Shown: one piece after another, positions 38,711 through 47,472 of the stretch | How the letters are laid out: every line of letters begins with the position of its first letter | Numbering within the stretch: position 1 is the first letter of the stretch | Assembly (NCBI RefSeq): GCF_019104745.1 | Contig: NZ_JAHRWL010000001.1 | Span: 310,001-374,000 of the forward strand | Reading direction: 5' to 3' | Length of the DNA stretch: 64,000 nt | From: Thalassococcus arenae | GTDB lineage: Bacteria > Pseudomonadota > Alphaproteobacteria > Rhodobacterales > Rhodobacteraceae | Notes under the pieces: generated by a model | Seen by the model: only the letters and a program-made list of their open reading frames with translations | Databases searched by the model: none | Told to the model about the DNA's origin: nothing | Program-made: the position numbers and the translations under genes

Positions 38711-38774
38711 CTTCCACCGAACTCAAATATCCGCCGCAACCTGCGGTACAGGGTTTAAGATTCTGGAAACAGGT

Positions 38775-40511
38775 TCAATTGCGCGGAAATATCGCCATGT
38801 CGCCCAGCCGCAGCACCTGCGCATCGCTCGGCGCCAGCCGCGCCTCGCCGCGATGCAGGGCTGCCAGCGCCGCATCCGGCAATCCGCCGTCGACCGCCAC
38901 GCCGAAGCCGCCGGCAAAGCCCCGCAACGCCAGGCGCCCGTCTTCCAGAGACAGCGACTGCACCTGCACATAGTCGGGGCCAAAGCGCTGGAACAGCAGC
39001 GCTTCGTCGGCGCCCGCCCCCGGTGTGAAGCGACCGACATACACCGCGCAGCCGGGCCCCTCCGGGATGACATTGGCGCAGGCGCGGCGCAGGTCCGCGG
39101 CCAGGAACGGCGTCAGTCCGTCCCAGGCGGTATCCGGCAAGACGGCACCCGCGGGATAGACCGGCACGGCGTCGCGCAGCGCGGCGCGGTCATCCGGCGC
39201 CGCGTCGGCGATCCGGCCGGGATCGGCCTCGCGCGCCAGGGCGATCCGCGCGGCCAGGTCGGGGCGCAGCGCCTCGAGCTCGGCCAGCGCCGCCCGGCCG
39301 GGATGCCCCCAATCCCAGGCCAGTTCGCGCAGCGGCAGGATCTCGGCCGGCACGCCGCGCTGCGCGCGGGCCAGCTGATCCTGCGCGGCGATGCGTTCGG
39401 GCACGAAAAGCGGGCTCAGCCAGACCAGGCAGACCGCGACCGAGACCAGCGCGATCCAGGTATTGGCGGCCCGGATGCGCGCCATCCAGCCGCGCCGCAG
39501 CACGACCGCCAGCGCATAGGCCGCGCCATAGGCCAGCAGAACCGCGCCGATCGTACCCGCCATCAACCGTTCGGGGCTCAGGCCATAGCCCGCCACGCGG
39601 ATCCACAACGCCCACAGCGCCAGCCCCGCCAGAACCGGCGCCAGCAGGGCCAGGATCTGGGCCGAAACCACAAGCAGCCGGCCCTGCACCGCCTCGCGCC
39701 GGTCGCGGTTGACCGCCACGGTGATCAGCACCACGGCGGCCAGCGCAAAACCCATCAGCGTCGCGGCCGGCGAGAACCCGGCCAGTTCCAGCCCGGAAAA
39801 GCCGCGCATCGGCAGCAGCGCCAGGAAAACCGCCGCCACCGCCAGCACCGGCGGCAGCAGCATCTGCAACAGCCGCAGCACCAGCCGCGGCGACACGAAA
39901 TCGCGCAGCTCGTGCGCGATGGCCAGCGCGAACCCGAACACCGCGCCGGTCAGCGCCGCGGCCAGAGCCGGGCGGTCGGTGACCCAGGCCATCAGCGGCA
40001 CCCCGACGATGTGCAGCAGCGCGTCCGACAGCGACAACAGGCCCCAGAACAGCGCGGTGAACAGCACTGCCGCGGCATAGCGCACCACGATCCGCCAACT
40101 CAGCGCGAACAGGCTGGGATAGTCCCGCCACCCCGTCCGGTCGCGCAGCCAGGCGGCCAGGAACGGCGTGGCGATCAGCAGCGCCATGCCGAAGGCCAAC
40201 GCCGGATAGACCTGGTCGAGAAAGCCCGCCACCGTGACATGGCGCGCCGATGCGCCGTAAAGCAGCCCCGCCAGCACCAGCGCCACCGGAGCCGAGACCA
40301 GCGCGGCCGGTCCCACCCGCGCCGGGCCGGTCAACGCCAGCAGGATGGTGAAGAAGGCCGTGGCGAAACCGGACGCGAACAGCAGCAGCCGCGGCTCGCC
40401 GATGCGGTCGGGCAACCAGTCGACGAACGCCCAGCCCGCAAGCCCCGCCAGCGACCCCAGCAGGACCAGCACCAGCCGCATCCCGGCTTGCCGCGTCTCG
40501 TCGCGTGTCAT
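38775..40511 (-). CDS. DUF4153 family membrane protein
   Basis: A 578-residue inner-membrane protein with about 11-12 hydrophobic segments in the first ~390 residues and a soluble C-terminal region (~400-578) rich in Ala, Arg and Asp. WGLLSLSDALLHIVGV and ISPLFVPERIAAQ-like positions match the DUF4153 family. Function unknown. It lies 64 bp upstream of the H-NOX-like gene on the same strand; they could be co-transcribed, but no functional link is known. Confidence 0.82.
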   Translation of the reverse strand: MTRDETRQAGMRLVLVLLGSLAGLAGWAFVDWLPDRIGEPRLLLFASGFATAFFTILLALTGPARVGPAALVSAPVALVLAGLLYGASARHVTVAGFLDQVYPALAFGMALLIATPFLAAWLRDRTGWRDYPSLFALSWRIVVRYAAAVLFTALFWGLLSLSDALLHIVGVPLMAWVTDRPALAAALTGAVFGFALAIAHELRDFVSPRLVLRLLQMLLPPVLAVAAVFLALLPMRGFSGLELAGFSPAATLMGFALAAVVLITVAVNRDRREAVQGRLLVVSAQILALLAPVLAGLALWALWIRVAGYGLSPERLMAGTIGAVLLAYGAAYALAVVLRRGWMARIRAANTWIALVSVAVCLVWLSPLFVPERIAAQDQLARAQRGVPAEILPLRELAWDWGHPGRAALAELEALRPDLAARIALAREADPGRIADAAPDDRAALRDAVPVYPAGAVLPDTAWDGLTPFLAADLRRACANVIPEGPGCAVYVGRFTPGAGADEALLFQRFGPDYVQVQSLSLEDGRLALRGFAGGFGVAVDGGLPDAALAALHRGEARLAPSDAQVLRLGDMAIFPRN

Positions 40512-40601
40512 GGCCCTACCTCGCCCCTCGTATCGGCATCCGTGCCAGTCTGCGGGTCCGGCATGACAACCGCAAGGTGGGGATTCCCGGCGGTTCGCGG
40601 C

Positions 40602-42167
40602 TCAGAAATCGGTGGGCGCCCCGCCCTCGCGCTTGCGCCGCTCGACGAAGGCGGCCAGTTCGTCGCGGATCGCCTCGTCCATCGGCGGCGCTTCGAAATC
40701 CGCCAGGATCTGCTTGTAGAGGTGGTGCGCCCGCTCGGGTGTCCAGACCGCGCCGCCCGCCTCCCACGCCTCGAAATTCTTCCAGTCCGACAGGAACGGC
40801 TGGTAGAAGGCGGTGGTATAGCGATCCTGGGTGTGCTGACAGCCGAAGAAATGCCCGTGCGGGCCGACCTCGGCGATGGCGTCCAGCGCCAGCGCCTCGT
40901 CCGAAGTATCCCAGATCGCGGGGTCCATGTAGCGGATCATCTGGCTCAGCACTTCGCAATCCATCACGAACTTTTCCGGGCTGGCGATCAGCCCGCCCTC
41001 GAGCCAGCCCGCCGCGTGATAAACCATGTGGCTGCCCGACTGGATCGCCGCCCACAGGCTGTGCTCGGTCTCCCACATTGCCTGGCCGTCCGGCACGTTG
41101 GCCGCGCAAGACCCCGACGACCGCAGCGGCAGGCCGTAGAACCGCGCCATCTGCCCGGTCATCTGGGTCGCGCGCATGTATTCCGGCGTGCCGAAGGCCG
41201 GTGCGCCCGATTTCATGTCGACATTGCTGGTGAAGGTGCCGATCACGCAGGGCGCGCCCGGCTTGACGATCTGCGCCAGCACCACCGCGATCAGCGCCTC
41301 GGCCAGCGATTGCGCCACCGCGCCGGCCATCGTCACCGGCGCCATCGCGCCCGCCAGCGTGAACGGCGTCACCACCAGCGCCTGGCCGGCGCGCGCGCAG
41401 CGCATCCAGCCATCCATCATCGGCCAGTCATGCTTCAGCGGCGAGGTCGAGTTGATGTTGGTATACATCCGCGGGCTGGCCTCGAATTCCTCGCGGCTCA
41501 GGCCGCCGGCGATGCGCACCATCTCCAGCACGTCCTCGACCCGCTCGGGGCCCAGCGAATAGGCATGCACCACCTTGTCCGACAGCAGCAGCTTGTCGTG
41601 CAGCACGTCCAGGTGCCGGATGCTGGGATGGATGTCGACCGGTTCCACCGGATAGCCGCCGGCGAAATGGATACAGTTGAAATACTGCGTCAGCTTGAGC
41701 AGGTTGCGGCACTGCTCGCGCGTGCCGGTCACCTTGCGACCGATCTCCATGTCCCAGTAATTGGGCGGCGAGCTGACATTGCCGAACAGGATGTGGTTGC
41801 CGCCCAGCACGATCCGGCGCTCGGGGTTGCGCGGGGTGATGGTGAATTGCGACGGCGCGAGGGCGACATACTCCATCACCATGTCGCGGCCCATGCGGAC
41901 GTTCTGGCCGTCCACCGTGGCGCCCGCCTTGCGCAGGATGCCGACAGCCTCGTCGTTCAGGAACTCGATGCCGATCTCCTCGAGGATGCGCATCGCGGCG
42001 TCATGCATCCGCGCCACGCCCTCTTGCGACATCGGCTCGGTCGGCGCGTCACGGTTGACCGGCAGGCACCAGGGCGCCTGTTCGATCGCCGCGTCGCCGC
42101 GCCGCGCGCTGTTGCCGGCGCGGCCGCCGCTGCGGCGGCGTTTCACGGGGGCGTCGGTATCGGCCAT
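40602..42167 (-). CDS. Trimethylamine methyltransferase (MttB) family protein, non-pyrrolysine type
   Basis: A 521-residue TIM-barrel corrinoid-dependent methyltransferase relative. QEGVARMHDAAMRILEEIGIEF near the start, GNVSSPPNYWD and YTNINSTSPLKHD are family motifs. There is no in-frame TAG, so it lacks pyrrolysine and belongs to the glycine betaine/quaternary amine branch. No corrinoid-protein gene (MttC) lies nearby, so its methyl-accepting partner must be elsewhere. AGGAGA precedes the ATG. A basic, disordered N terminus (KRRRSGGRAGNSARRG) precedes the core. Substrate unknown. Confidence 0.9.
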   Translation of the reverse strand: MADTDAPVKRRRSGGRAGNSARRGDAAIEQAPWCLPVNRDAPTEPMSQEGVARMHDAAMRILEEIGIEFLNDEAVGILRKAGATVDGQNVRMGRDMVMEYVALAPSQFTITPRNPERRIVLGGNHILFGNVSSPPNYWDMEIGRKVTGTREQCRNLLKLTQYFNCIHFAGGYPVEPVDIHPSIRHLDVLHDKLLLSDKVVHAYSLGPERVEDVLEMVRIAGGLSREEFEASPRMYTNINSTSPLKHDWPMMDGWMRCARAGQALVVTPFTLAGAMAPVTMAGAVAQSLAEALIAVVLAQIVKPGAPCVIGTFTSNVDMKSGAPAFGTPEYMRATQMTGQMARFYGLPLRSSGSCAANVPDGQAMWETEHSLWAAIQSGSHMVYHAAGWLEGGLIASPEKFVMDCEVLSQMIRYMDPAIWDTSDEALALDAIAEVGPHGHFFGCQHTQDRYTTAFYQPFLSDWKNFEAWEAGGAVWTPERAHHLYKQILADFEAPPMDEAIRDELAAFVERRKREGGAPTDF

Positions 42168-42268
42168 GGCGGTCTCCTGTCGGCTGCGCCCCTAGCAGAC
42201 ACGCCGCCCCCGCGCTTCGCCTGCCGGAAAACGACGCCGGCCGTCGCTTTTCGCGAATGCACCCGGCG

Positions 42269-42964
42269 CTACAACCCCAGCCAGCCCGGCAGATGGCCGA
42301 TATCGGGCAACACGGCATCGGCCAGCGGTGCCAGCACCTCCGGCCCCGCCATGCCGGTCAGCACGCCCACCGTGCGCATCCCCGCGGCGCGACCCGCGAC
42401 CAGGTCATGCGCGCTGTCGCCCACCATCACCACCCGGTCCGGCGCCAGCCCGACCGCCCGGGCAAAGGCCAGCAACGGGCCGGGGCCGGGCTTGGCGCCG
42501 TGGCCGCTGTCGAACCCCGCGACGAAATCGAACCGGTCGCGCACGCCGGCATGGTCCAGATGCGCCAGCGCCGGCGCCTCGGCATCGTTGGTCGCCACGC
42601 CCAGCCGCAACCCCGCCGCGCGCAGCCGGTCCAGGAACGGCGCCAGCGGCACCGCCTCGCGCTGCGGCGCGCGGGCGGCTTCCTCGTTCAGCAACGCCAC
42701 GATCCCGTCCTGCGACAGCCCCGGCAGATGCGGGCCCAGCGCCGCGGCGATCTCGCCCGGCGTGCCGGCGATGACGATGCTGCCGGGATGGAAGCGCCGC
42801 GCGCCCAGGTCGAACCCGATCTCGGCCCCGATCGCCTGCGCCCGCGCCCGGTCGCCGGTGCAGACCCGCAGCAGGAACGCCTCGGCCCAGGCTTCCCAGG
42901 TGGCGGCGAAATCGAACAGCGTGCCGTCCTTGTCGAACAGCACGCCAGCGACGGCCGCGCTCAT
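42269..42964 (-). CDS. HAD-superfamily phosphatase (Gph-like)
   Basis: A 231-residue HAD-IA hydrolase. Motif I is FDKDGTLFDF, motif II VATNDAEA, motif III lies at GAKPGPGPLL, and motif IV is MVGDSAHDL, all intact. Resembles phosphoglycolate phosphatase, but substrate is unproven. ATG at 42964 is preferred over a TTG six bases earlier; it overlaps the preceding DUF3572 gene by four bases (ATGA), suggesting coupled translation. Confidence 0.88.
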   Translation of the reverse strand: MSAAVAGVLFDKDGTLFDFAATWEAWAEAFLLRVCTGDRARAQAIGAEIGFDLGARRFHPGSIVIAGTPGEIAAALGPHLPGLSQDGIVALLNEEAARAPQREAVPLAPFLDRLRAAGLRLGVATNDAEAPALAHLDHAGVRDRFDFVAGFDSGHGAKPGPGPLLAFARAVGLAPDRVVMVGDSAHDLVAGRAAGMRTVGVLTGMAGPEVLAPLADAVLPDIGHLPGWLGL

Positions 42965-43245
42965 GTCCAATGCACCTGTGCCCCGCCGGGCAGCGCCGCG
43001 CGCGCCTGCATCGGCGCGTCATAGCCCAGCCCCTGCGCATCGCAGAAGGCGGCGATCCAGGCGTCGTCCATCAGGATGAAATCCAGCACCGCGCCCTGAA
43101 ACTCGGGATCCTGAAGATTGACCCGGAACTCGGCCTCGCCGGCACCGGTGGCGCCGGAAAACACCGGCAGCAAGTCGTCGTTCGAGGCCAGCCAGGCAAC
43201 CGCCTGCAGCCCGACCGTCTCGGCGGATTCCCGCGACATGACCAT
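42961..43245 (-). CDS. DUF3572 family protein
   Basis: A 94-residue soluble acidic protein of a small alphaproteobacterial family: ESAETVGLQAVAWLASNDDLLPVFSGATG and VLDFILMDDAWIAAFCDAQGLGY. Function unknown. GAGGCAAA precedes the ATG at 43245. Forms a two-gene unit with the HAD phosphatase and is divergent from the PleD-like gene (102 bp). Confidence 0.85.
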   Translation of the reverse strand: MVMSRESAETVGLQAVAWLASNDDLLPVFSGATGAGEAEFRVNLQDPEFQGAVLDFILMDDAWIAAFCDAQGLGYDAPMQARAALPGGAQVHWT

Positions 43246-43347
43246 TTTGCCTCAAATCCGAAACAGTTTCTTAACCTTCGTTCATAAAGACTGAGGATAC
43301 AGTGCGGATCAAGCGGCTGCCGATATGGAAGCGGCCGAAAGGAACCT

Positions 43348-44802
43348 ATGTCAGGACGGATTCTCATCGCTGACGGCGTTGCGACCAACCGGATCGTTCT
43401 GCGTGTCAGGCTGGCTTCGGCCTTCTACACCGTCGAACAGGCGGTGGACGGCCGCAGCGCGTTCGATGCCATGCGCAGGAACCGCCCCGATCTCGTGCTG
43501 TGTTCGTCGGACCTGCCCGACATGACCGGCCGGCAATTCTGCAACCGGCTGCGGGCCACGGCGGCGGGTGCCGACCTGCCCGTGGTCCTTCTGCTGGAAG
43601 CCGACGATGCGGCGGCACGGCGCGACGCGCTGTCCGCCGGCGCCGATGACGTGATCTGCCGCCCGGTCGACGAACTGGTCCTGCTGGCCCGCATCCGCGC
43701 CCTGTTGCGCGCCCGCGATGCCGAGGCCGAGCTGCGGTTGCGCGACGACACCCGCCGGGCGCTCGGCCTTGCAGAAGACCCGGCGCCCTTCGCCGCCCCC
43801 GCCAGCGTCACCCTGGTGCCCGTCGGTCCGGGGCTGGATATCGATGCCCTGCTCGACCGGCTGGGCCGGGTCACGCCGCACCGCATCGCCCACCGCGATC
43901 CCGAACAGGTGTTGCGCGATGGCGGGCCGGTGCCGGATGTCTTCGTTCTGGCCGAAGCGCCGGGACCGGGCGGCGCGGCGCTGCCGCTGCTGTCGCAGCT
44001 GCGCTCCGACACCCGGACGCGGCACGCCGCCATCGTCTATGTCGCCCAGCCCGGCCAGCGCGAACATGCCGCCGCGGCGCTGGATATCGGCGCCAGCGAC
44101 CTGATGTCGAACGGCCTGGACGCGCAGGAACTGGCGCTGCGCCTGGCCAAGCAGGTGGCGCGAAAGCGCACCGCCGACCGCCTGCGCGCCGACATGCAGG
44201 ACGGTCTGCGGGCCGCGGTGATCGACCCGCTCACCGGGATCTACAACCGCCGTTACGCGCTGCCGCATCTGGGGCGGCTGGCCGAACAGGCGAAACAGAA
44301 GGGCCGCAGCTATGCGTTGCTGTCGGCCGACCTGGACCATTTCAAGCAGATCAACGACGGCTTCGGCCATCCCGCGGGCGACGCCGTTCTCGGCGATGTC
44401 GCGCGGCGGCTGCGCGACAACCTGCGTGCCGCCGACATGGTCGCCCGCATCGGCGGCGAGGAATTCCTGGTCGCGATGCCCGATACCAGCCAGGCGGCGG
44501 CGATGCGCACCGCGCAGCGGCTGCGCCGGCTGGTGGCGGACAACCCGGTCGAACTGGCCGATGGCCGGGTCATCCCGGTGACGATCAGCATCGGCGTCGC
44601 GATCGGTGCGCCGGATGCCGCGACCTCGCCCACGGCCCTGCTCGACGCGTCGGACCGCGCGCTTTATGCGGCCAAGCGGCAGGGGCGCGACACGGTGGTG
44701 CTGGCCGACAACCTCGCCGCCCTGCCCCGGCGACGCAAGGACCGCGCCGAATCCGACGGCGCAAGGACCAAACCCGCCCGCGCCCTGCGCGGCACCGGCT
44801 GA
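43348..44802 (+). CDS. PleD-like two-receiver GGDEF protein with a degenerate first receiver
   Basis: A 484-residue protein: receiver 1 (1-120), receiver-like 2 (~150-270, PDVFVLAEAPGPGGAALPL, also lacking a phospho-Asp), and GGDEF (~290-450). Receiver 1 has Ser53 in place of the phospho-Asp (DLVLCSSDLPD), Gly10 in place of an acidic-pocket Asp (IADGVATN), and Arg in place of the conserved Lys (CRPVDE). The GGEEF active site (RIGGEEFLVAM) and RAAD inhibitory site are intact, so it should make c-di-GMP without standard phosphorylation control. AAAGGAACC lies before the ATG. Confidence 0.92.
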   Translation: MSGRILIADGVATNRIVLRVRLASAFYTVEQAVDGRSAFDAMRRNRPDLVLCSSDLPDMTGRQFCNRLRATAAGADLPVVLLLEADDAAARRDALSAGADDVICRPVDELVLLARIRALLRARDAEAELRLRDDTRRALGLAEDPAPFAAPASVTLVPVGPGLDIDALLDRLGRVTPHRIAHRDPEQVLRDGGPVPDVFVLAEAPGPGGAALPLLSQLRSDTRTRHAAIVYVAQPGQREHAAAALDIGASDLMSNGLDAQELALRLAKQVARKRTADRLRADMQDGLRAAVIDPLTGIYNRRYALPHLGRLAEQAKQKGRSYALLSADLDHFKQINDGFGHPAGDAVLGDVARRLRDNLRAADMVARIGGEEFLVAMPDTSQAAAMRTAQRLRRLVADNPVELADGRVIPVTISIGVAIGAPDAATSPTALLDASDRALYAAKRQGRDTVVLADNLAALPRRRKDRAESDGARTKPARALRGTG

Positions 44803-44816
44803 ACCGCCCGGCGGGC

Positions 44817-45308
44817 TCAGTCGCGCGGCGGCGAACGGCGCTTGCCGATGTTCTCCAGTTCCGCCTCCAGCCGGTCGGCAAAGGCCGCCCGCGCGGCCGG
44901 GTCCAGCCCGCTGAGGTGCTGCACCAGAACCCGGCGGCCCAGAGCCTGCCGCGATGCCGCCGCATCGCCCTGGCGCTCGAGGGCCGTCGCGACCGCCTCG
45001 GGATCGAAGGGTTCGGCCCGCAGCAGCGCCAGCACGTCGCGATAGCCCGCCAGAAAGGCACCGGGCCGCGCGCCGTCGCGTGCCGCGCTGCGAAAGGCGC
45101 GCCGCAACGCGCGGCTCTGGTCGGCATCCAGCGCCCGGATATAGGGCGCGATCACGTCCCGCGCGTCGCGTGGGGGCGGGCCGCCGCGCAGCAGCGCCCC
45201 GGCGACGACCCCGGCCACCACCAGGTTCAGCGCCAGCGAGGCATAAAGCAGCAGCCGCAACCACAACGCCATCCCGGACTTGCCCGCCGGGTCCCGTTCC
45301 GTCGCCAT
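44817..45308 (-). CDS. Periplasmic heavy-metal-sensor-like membrane protein
   Basis: A 163-residue protein with one N-terminal membrane segment (residues ~15-40, LWLRLLLYASLALNLVVAGVVAGALL) and a periplasmic helical part (ALDADQSRALRRAFRSAARDG; LDPAARAAFADRLEAELENI) that fits the CnrX/metal_resist family (four-helix hairpin, LxPxxR-like repeats). No clear metal-binding His cluster. Last gene of a sigma/anti-sigma group on the minus strand; it begins one base after the preceding stop, so it may help the anti-sigma factor sense envelope signals. Confidence 0.78.
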   Translation of the reverse strand: MATERDPAGKSGMALWLRLLLYASLALNLVVAGVVAGALLRGGPPPRDARDVIAPYIRALDADQSRALRRAFRSAARDGARPGAFLAGYRDVLALLRAEPFDPEAVATALERQGDAAASRQALGRRVLVQHLSGLDPAARAAFADRLEAELENIGKRRSPPRD

Positions 45309-45309
45309 C

Positions 45310-45660
45310 TCAGCCCTCCGCCATCAGCGACAGCTCCAGGCTGCCGATCGGATCGACGGCATAGCCCGACAGGTCCGTCCCGCCGATCATCGCCGCCAGC
45401 CCCGCCGGCGGGCTGACCCCGATCCACAGGCCCGCCAGCCCCGCCGCCGCCAGGCCGGCCGCGCCGGGCCAACCGCCCAGCGCCTGCCGCAACTGCGTCA
45501 GGACGCCCGGCCGCCGCGACACCGCCCGCGGCGCCGGCATCTCGGCCAGCGCCTGCGCCTGAAGGCTTGCCATGAACGCGCGCGACGGTTCCGGCGCCTG
45601 CGCCCGGCCCGCGTCAAAGAAGCTGTCCAGCCCGTCTTTCCGCTCATCCGTCATCGCCAT
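45310..45660 (-). CDS. Probable anti-sigma factor (one transmembrane segment)
   Basis: A 116-residue protein: soluble N terminus (~1-60, LDSFFDAGRAQAPEPSRAFMASLQAQAL) and one hydrophobic helix (~65-95, GWPGAAGLAAAGLAGLWIGVSPPAGLAAMIGG). No conserved zinc HxxxCxxC. Overlaps the ECF sigma gene by 17 bp and is followed after one base by the metal-sensor-like gene, the usual place for an anti-sigma factor. Assignment is by context. Confidence 0.72.
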   Translation of the reverse strand: MAMTDERKDGLDSFFDAGRAQAPEPSRAFMASLQAQALAEMPAPRAVSRRPGVLTQLRQALGGWPGAAGLAAAGLAGLWIGVSPPAGLAAMIGGTDLSGYAVDPIGSLELSLMAEG

Positions 45661-46237
45661 CGATCCCCAGTTCCGCGCGGCGCCCCAGCAGCCGCTCTTC
45701 CAATGCCCGTTTGCCGCGCGCGATCAGACTTTCCACCGCCCGCACGCTCATGTCCATGATCCCGGCGATCTCGGGATTGCCGAGCCCCTCGATATGGCGC
45801 AGCACCACCGCCTGGCGCTGGCGGTCCGGCAGCTCATCCAGCGCCGCCTGCAACGCCGCGGCCCGTTCGGCCCGCTGCAATCCCGCCACCGCGGACGGCG
45901 CGCCGTCCGCCGGTTCCGGCACCGCATCGATATCGGCCATGCCGCCGCGGCGGCGGCGCAAGCGGTCGATGCACAGGTTCGCCGTCACCGTGTAAAGCCA
46001 GGTCCGCGGCTTGGCGCCGCCGGCATCCCAACCCGGCGCGGCGCGCCACAGCCGCAGCATCGCCTCCTGCGTGACATCCTCGGCCTCGGCCCGGTCGCCG
46101 CCCAGCATCCGCATCGCATGGGCGAAGACCGGCGGCCCCAGCCGGGCGGTCAGCACCCGCGCGGCCTCGGCATCCCCGGCCGCGTAGCGCGCCAGCAACT
46201 CGTCGTCGTCGCGGCCGGTCATGGCGTCAAGAGGCAT
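45644..46237 (-). CDS. ECF-type RNA polymerase sigma factor
   Basis: A 197-residue sigma-70-family ECF factor. Region 2: LLARYAAGDAEAARVLTARLGPPVFAHAMRML (start of helix), EDVTQEAMLRLWRAAPGWD and TWLYTVTANLCIDRLRRRRGG; region 4: LPDRQRQAVVLRHIEGLGNPEIAGIMDMSVRAVESLIARGKRAL (quoted in part). No extra domains. Start is uncertain: ATG at 46237 with GGGACAG upstream, or ATG at 46222. Overlaps the anti-sigma gene by 17 bp. Downstream of the EF-hand protein gene (113 bp gap). Confidence 0.92.
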   Translation of the reverse strand: MPLDAMTGRDDDELLARYAAGDAEAARVLTARLGPPVFAHAMRMLGGDRAEAEDVTQEAMLRLWRAAPGWDAGGAKPRTWLYTVTANLCIDRLRRRRGGMADIDAVPEPADGAPSAVAGLQRAERAAALQAALDELPDRQRQAVVLRHIEGLGNPEIAGIMDMSVRAVESLIARGKRALEERLLGRRAELGIDGDDG

Positions 46238-46349
46238 CCGCTTCGCTGTCCCGCCGGGTCGCGGGCGACGCCGGTCAAACTGGCGCCGCCCGGCCCGAGG
46301 CGCAAGCCCGGAAGGTGATGGGGATGATTCCGGGCCGCTCCGTTCCGTT

Positions 46350-46835
46350 CTACCGGTCGCGCCGGCCGTCACCGCGATGGTCGCGCCCCATCTTGCGCAT
46401 CGCATCGGCCTCGGCCTGGGTGATCACGCCGTCGTCGTTGGCATCCAGCCGGTCGAACATCCGGGTCTCGCCGCGCGCCGCCAGTTCCTCGGCCGACAGC
46501 TTGCCGTCCTCGTTGGCATCCATGCGGTCGATCATCCGCTCGAACTGCTCCGCACGGCGGGCTTCGCGCCGCGCGTCGGCCATCGCCTGCAACTCCTCGG
46601 CGTTCAGCAGCCCGTCGCCATCGGCATCCGCCGCGGCAAAGCGCGCGGCATGGGCGGCGTCGATCTCGGCCCGGGTGATGCGGCCGTCGCCATCGGTGTC
46701 GAACCGCTCGAACAGCGTAGCGCGATCCATGTCGCCGCGGCCCCCCGGCCCGGGCTTGGCGGCGACGGCGCCCGCGCCCAACGCGACGATCACGGCACTG
46801 GCCATTGCGATGGCAAAAGGTGTTTTCCTGGTCAT
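46350..46835 (-). CDS. Secreted four-EF-hand calcium-binding protein
   Basis: A 161-residue exported protein: signal peptide 1-25 (MTRKTPFAIAMASAVIVALGAGAVAA) and four EF-hand loops, with DTDGDGRITRAE, DADGDGLLNAEE, DANEDGKLSAEE and DANDDGVITQAE. All have DxDxDG-like ligands, so high Ca2+ affinity is expected. A basic His/Arg tail (RDHRGDGRRDR) follows. AGGAGAT lies before the ATG. It is on the same strand as, and upstream of, the ECF sigma gene, so it may be part of the same envelope-stress group. Confidence 0.92.
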   Translation of the reverse strand: MTRKTPFAIAMASAVIVALGAGAVAAKPGPGGRGDMDRATLFERFDTDGDGRITRAEIDAAHAARFAAADADGDGLLNAEELQAMADARREARRAEQFERMIDRMDANEDGKLSAEELAARGETRMFDRLDANDDGVITQAEADAMRKMGRDHRGDGRRDR

Positions 46836-47064
46836 GTCGATCTCCTGTATCCGACCTGTCTCGGGTTGTCGGTCCGCCGGGCTTGTCCGTCCGGCATCTC
46901 CACAGGCTCTCACGCCGGCCCGGTGCGATTCCGTCGCGAATGACACAAACCTCACGCCTCCGTGATCCGCGACAGGACGACGCAAGGACATCCTGTCCCC
47001 TGTTTTCGCGCCGCCGGAAACCGCATCCTGTCCATGCAGATAAGAAAGAAACGACCGACAGGAC

Positions 47065-47436
47065 ATGATCAAGAACCTTCCCCGAGAAACCTGGCCATCC
47101 GTGTGGCGCGGATGGCGCCGACGGTGCCCGAATTGCGGGTCCGGCCCGATGATGGCGGGCTATCTCAAGGTGCAGAAATCCTGTCCGGTCTGCCGCGAGG
47201 AACTGCACCACCACCGCGCCGATGACGGGCCCGCCTACCTGACCATCCTGCTGGTCGGCCACGTGATGGCGCCGCTTCTGCTGTTCGTGTTCACCACCTG
47301 GCGGCCGGATCCGCTGATCCTGTTCACCATCTTCGCGGTTGGCTGCGTCGCCCTGTCGCTTTATCTGTTACCCCGACTGAAGGGGGCGATCGTCGGTTTC
47401 CAGTGGGCACGCGGAATGCACGGTTTCGCGCACTAG
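47065..47436 (+). CDS. DUF983 family membrane protein
   Basis: A 123-residue protein. N-terminal zinc-ribbon-like pair CPNCGSGPMMAGYLKVQKSCPVCREEL, then two transmembrane helices (~60-110). Matches DUF983, whose members are often next to cytochrome oxidase assembly genes. No oxidase is nearby here. Divergent from the EF-hand gene (229 bp gap). Function unknown. Confidence 0.85.
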   Translation: MIKNLPRETWPSVWRGWRRRCPNCGSGPMMAGYLKVQKSCPVCREELHHHRADDGPAYLTILLVGHVMAPLLLFVFTTWRPDPLILFTIFAVGCVALSLYLLPRLKGAIVGFQWARGMHGFAH

Positions 47437-47472
47437 GCCGGCGCCCCCTGCCTCAAGCGAAACGGACCCAGC

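Noticed and set aside
40602-42167. Pyrrolysine-containing methyltransferase
   Set aside because: No in-frame TAG in the gene; it is of the non-pyrrolysine branch.
38688-43079. A 1463-codon open frame on the plus strand
   Set aside because: Antisense to DUF4153, MttB-like and HAD genes; Arg/His/Gln-rich nonsense composition.
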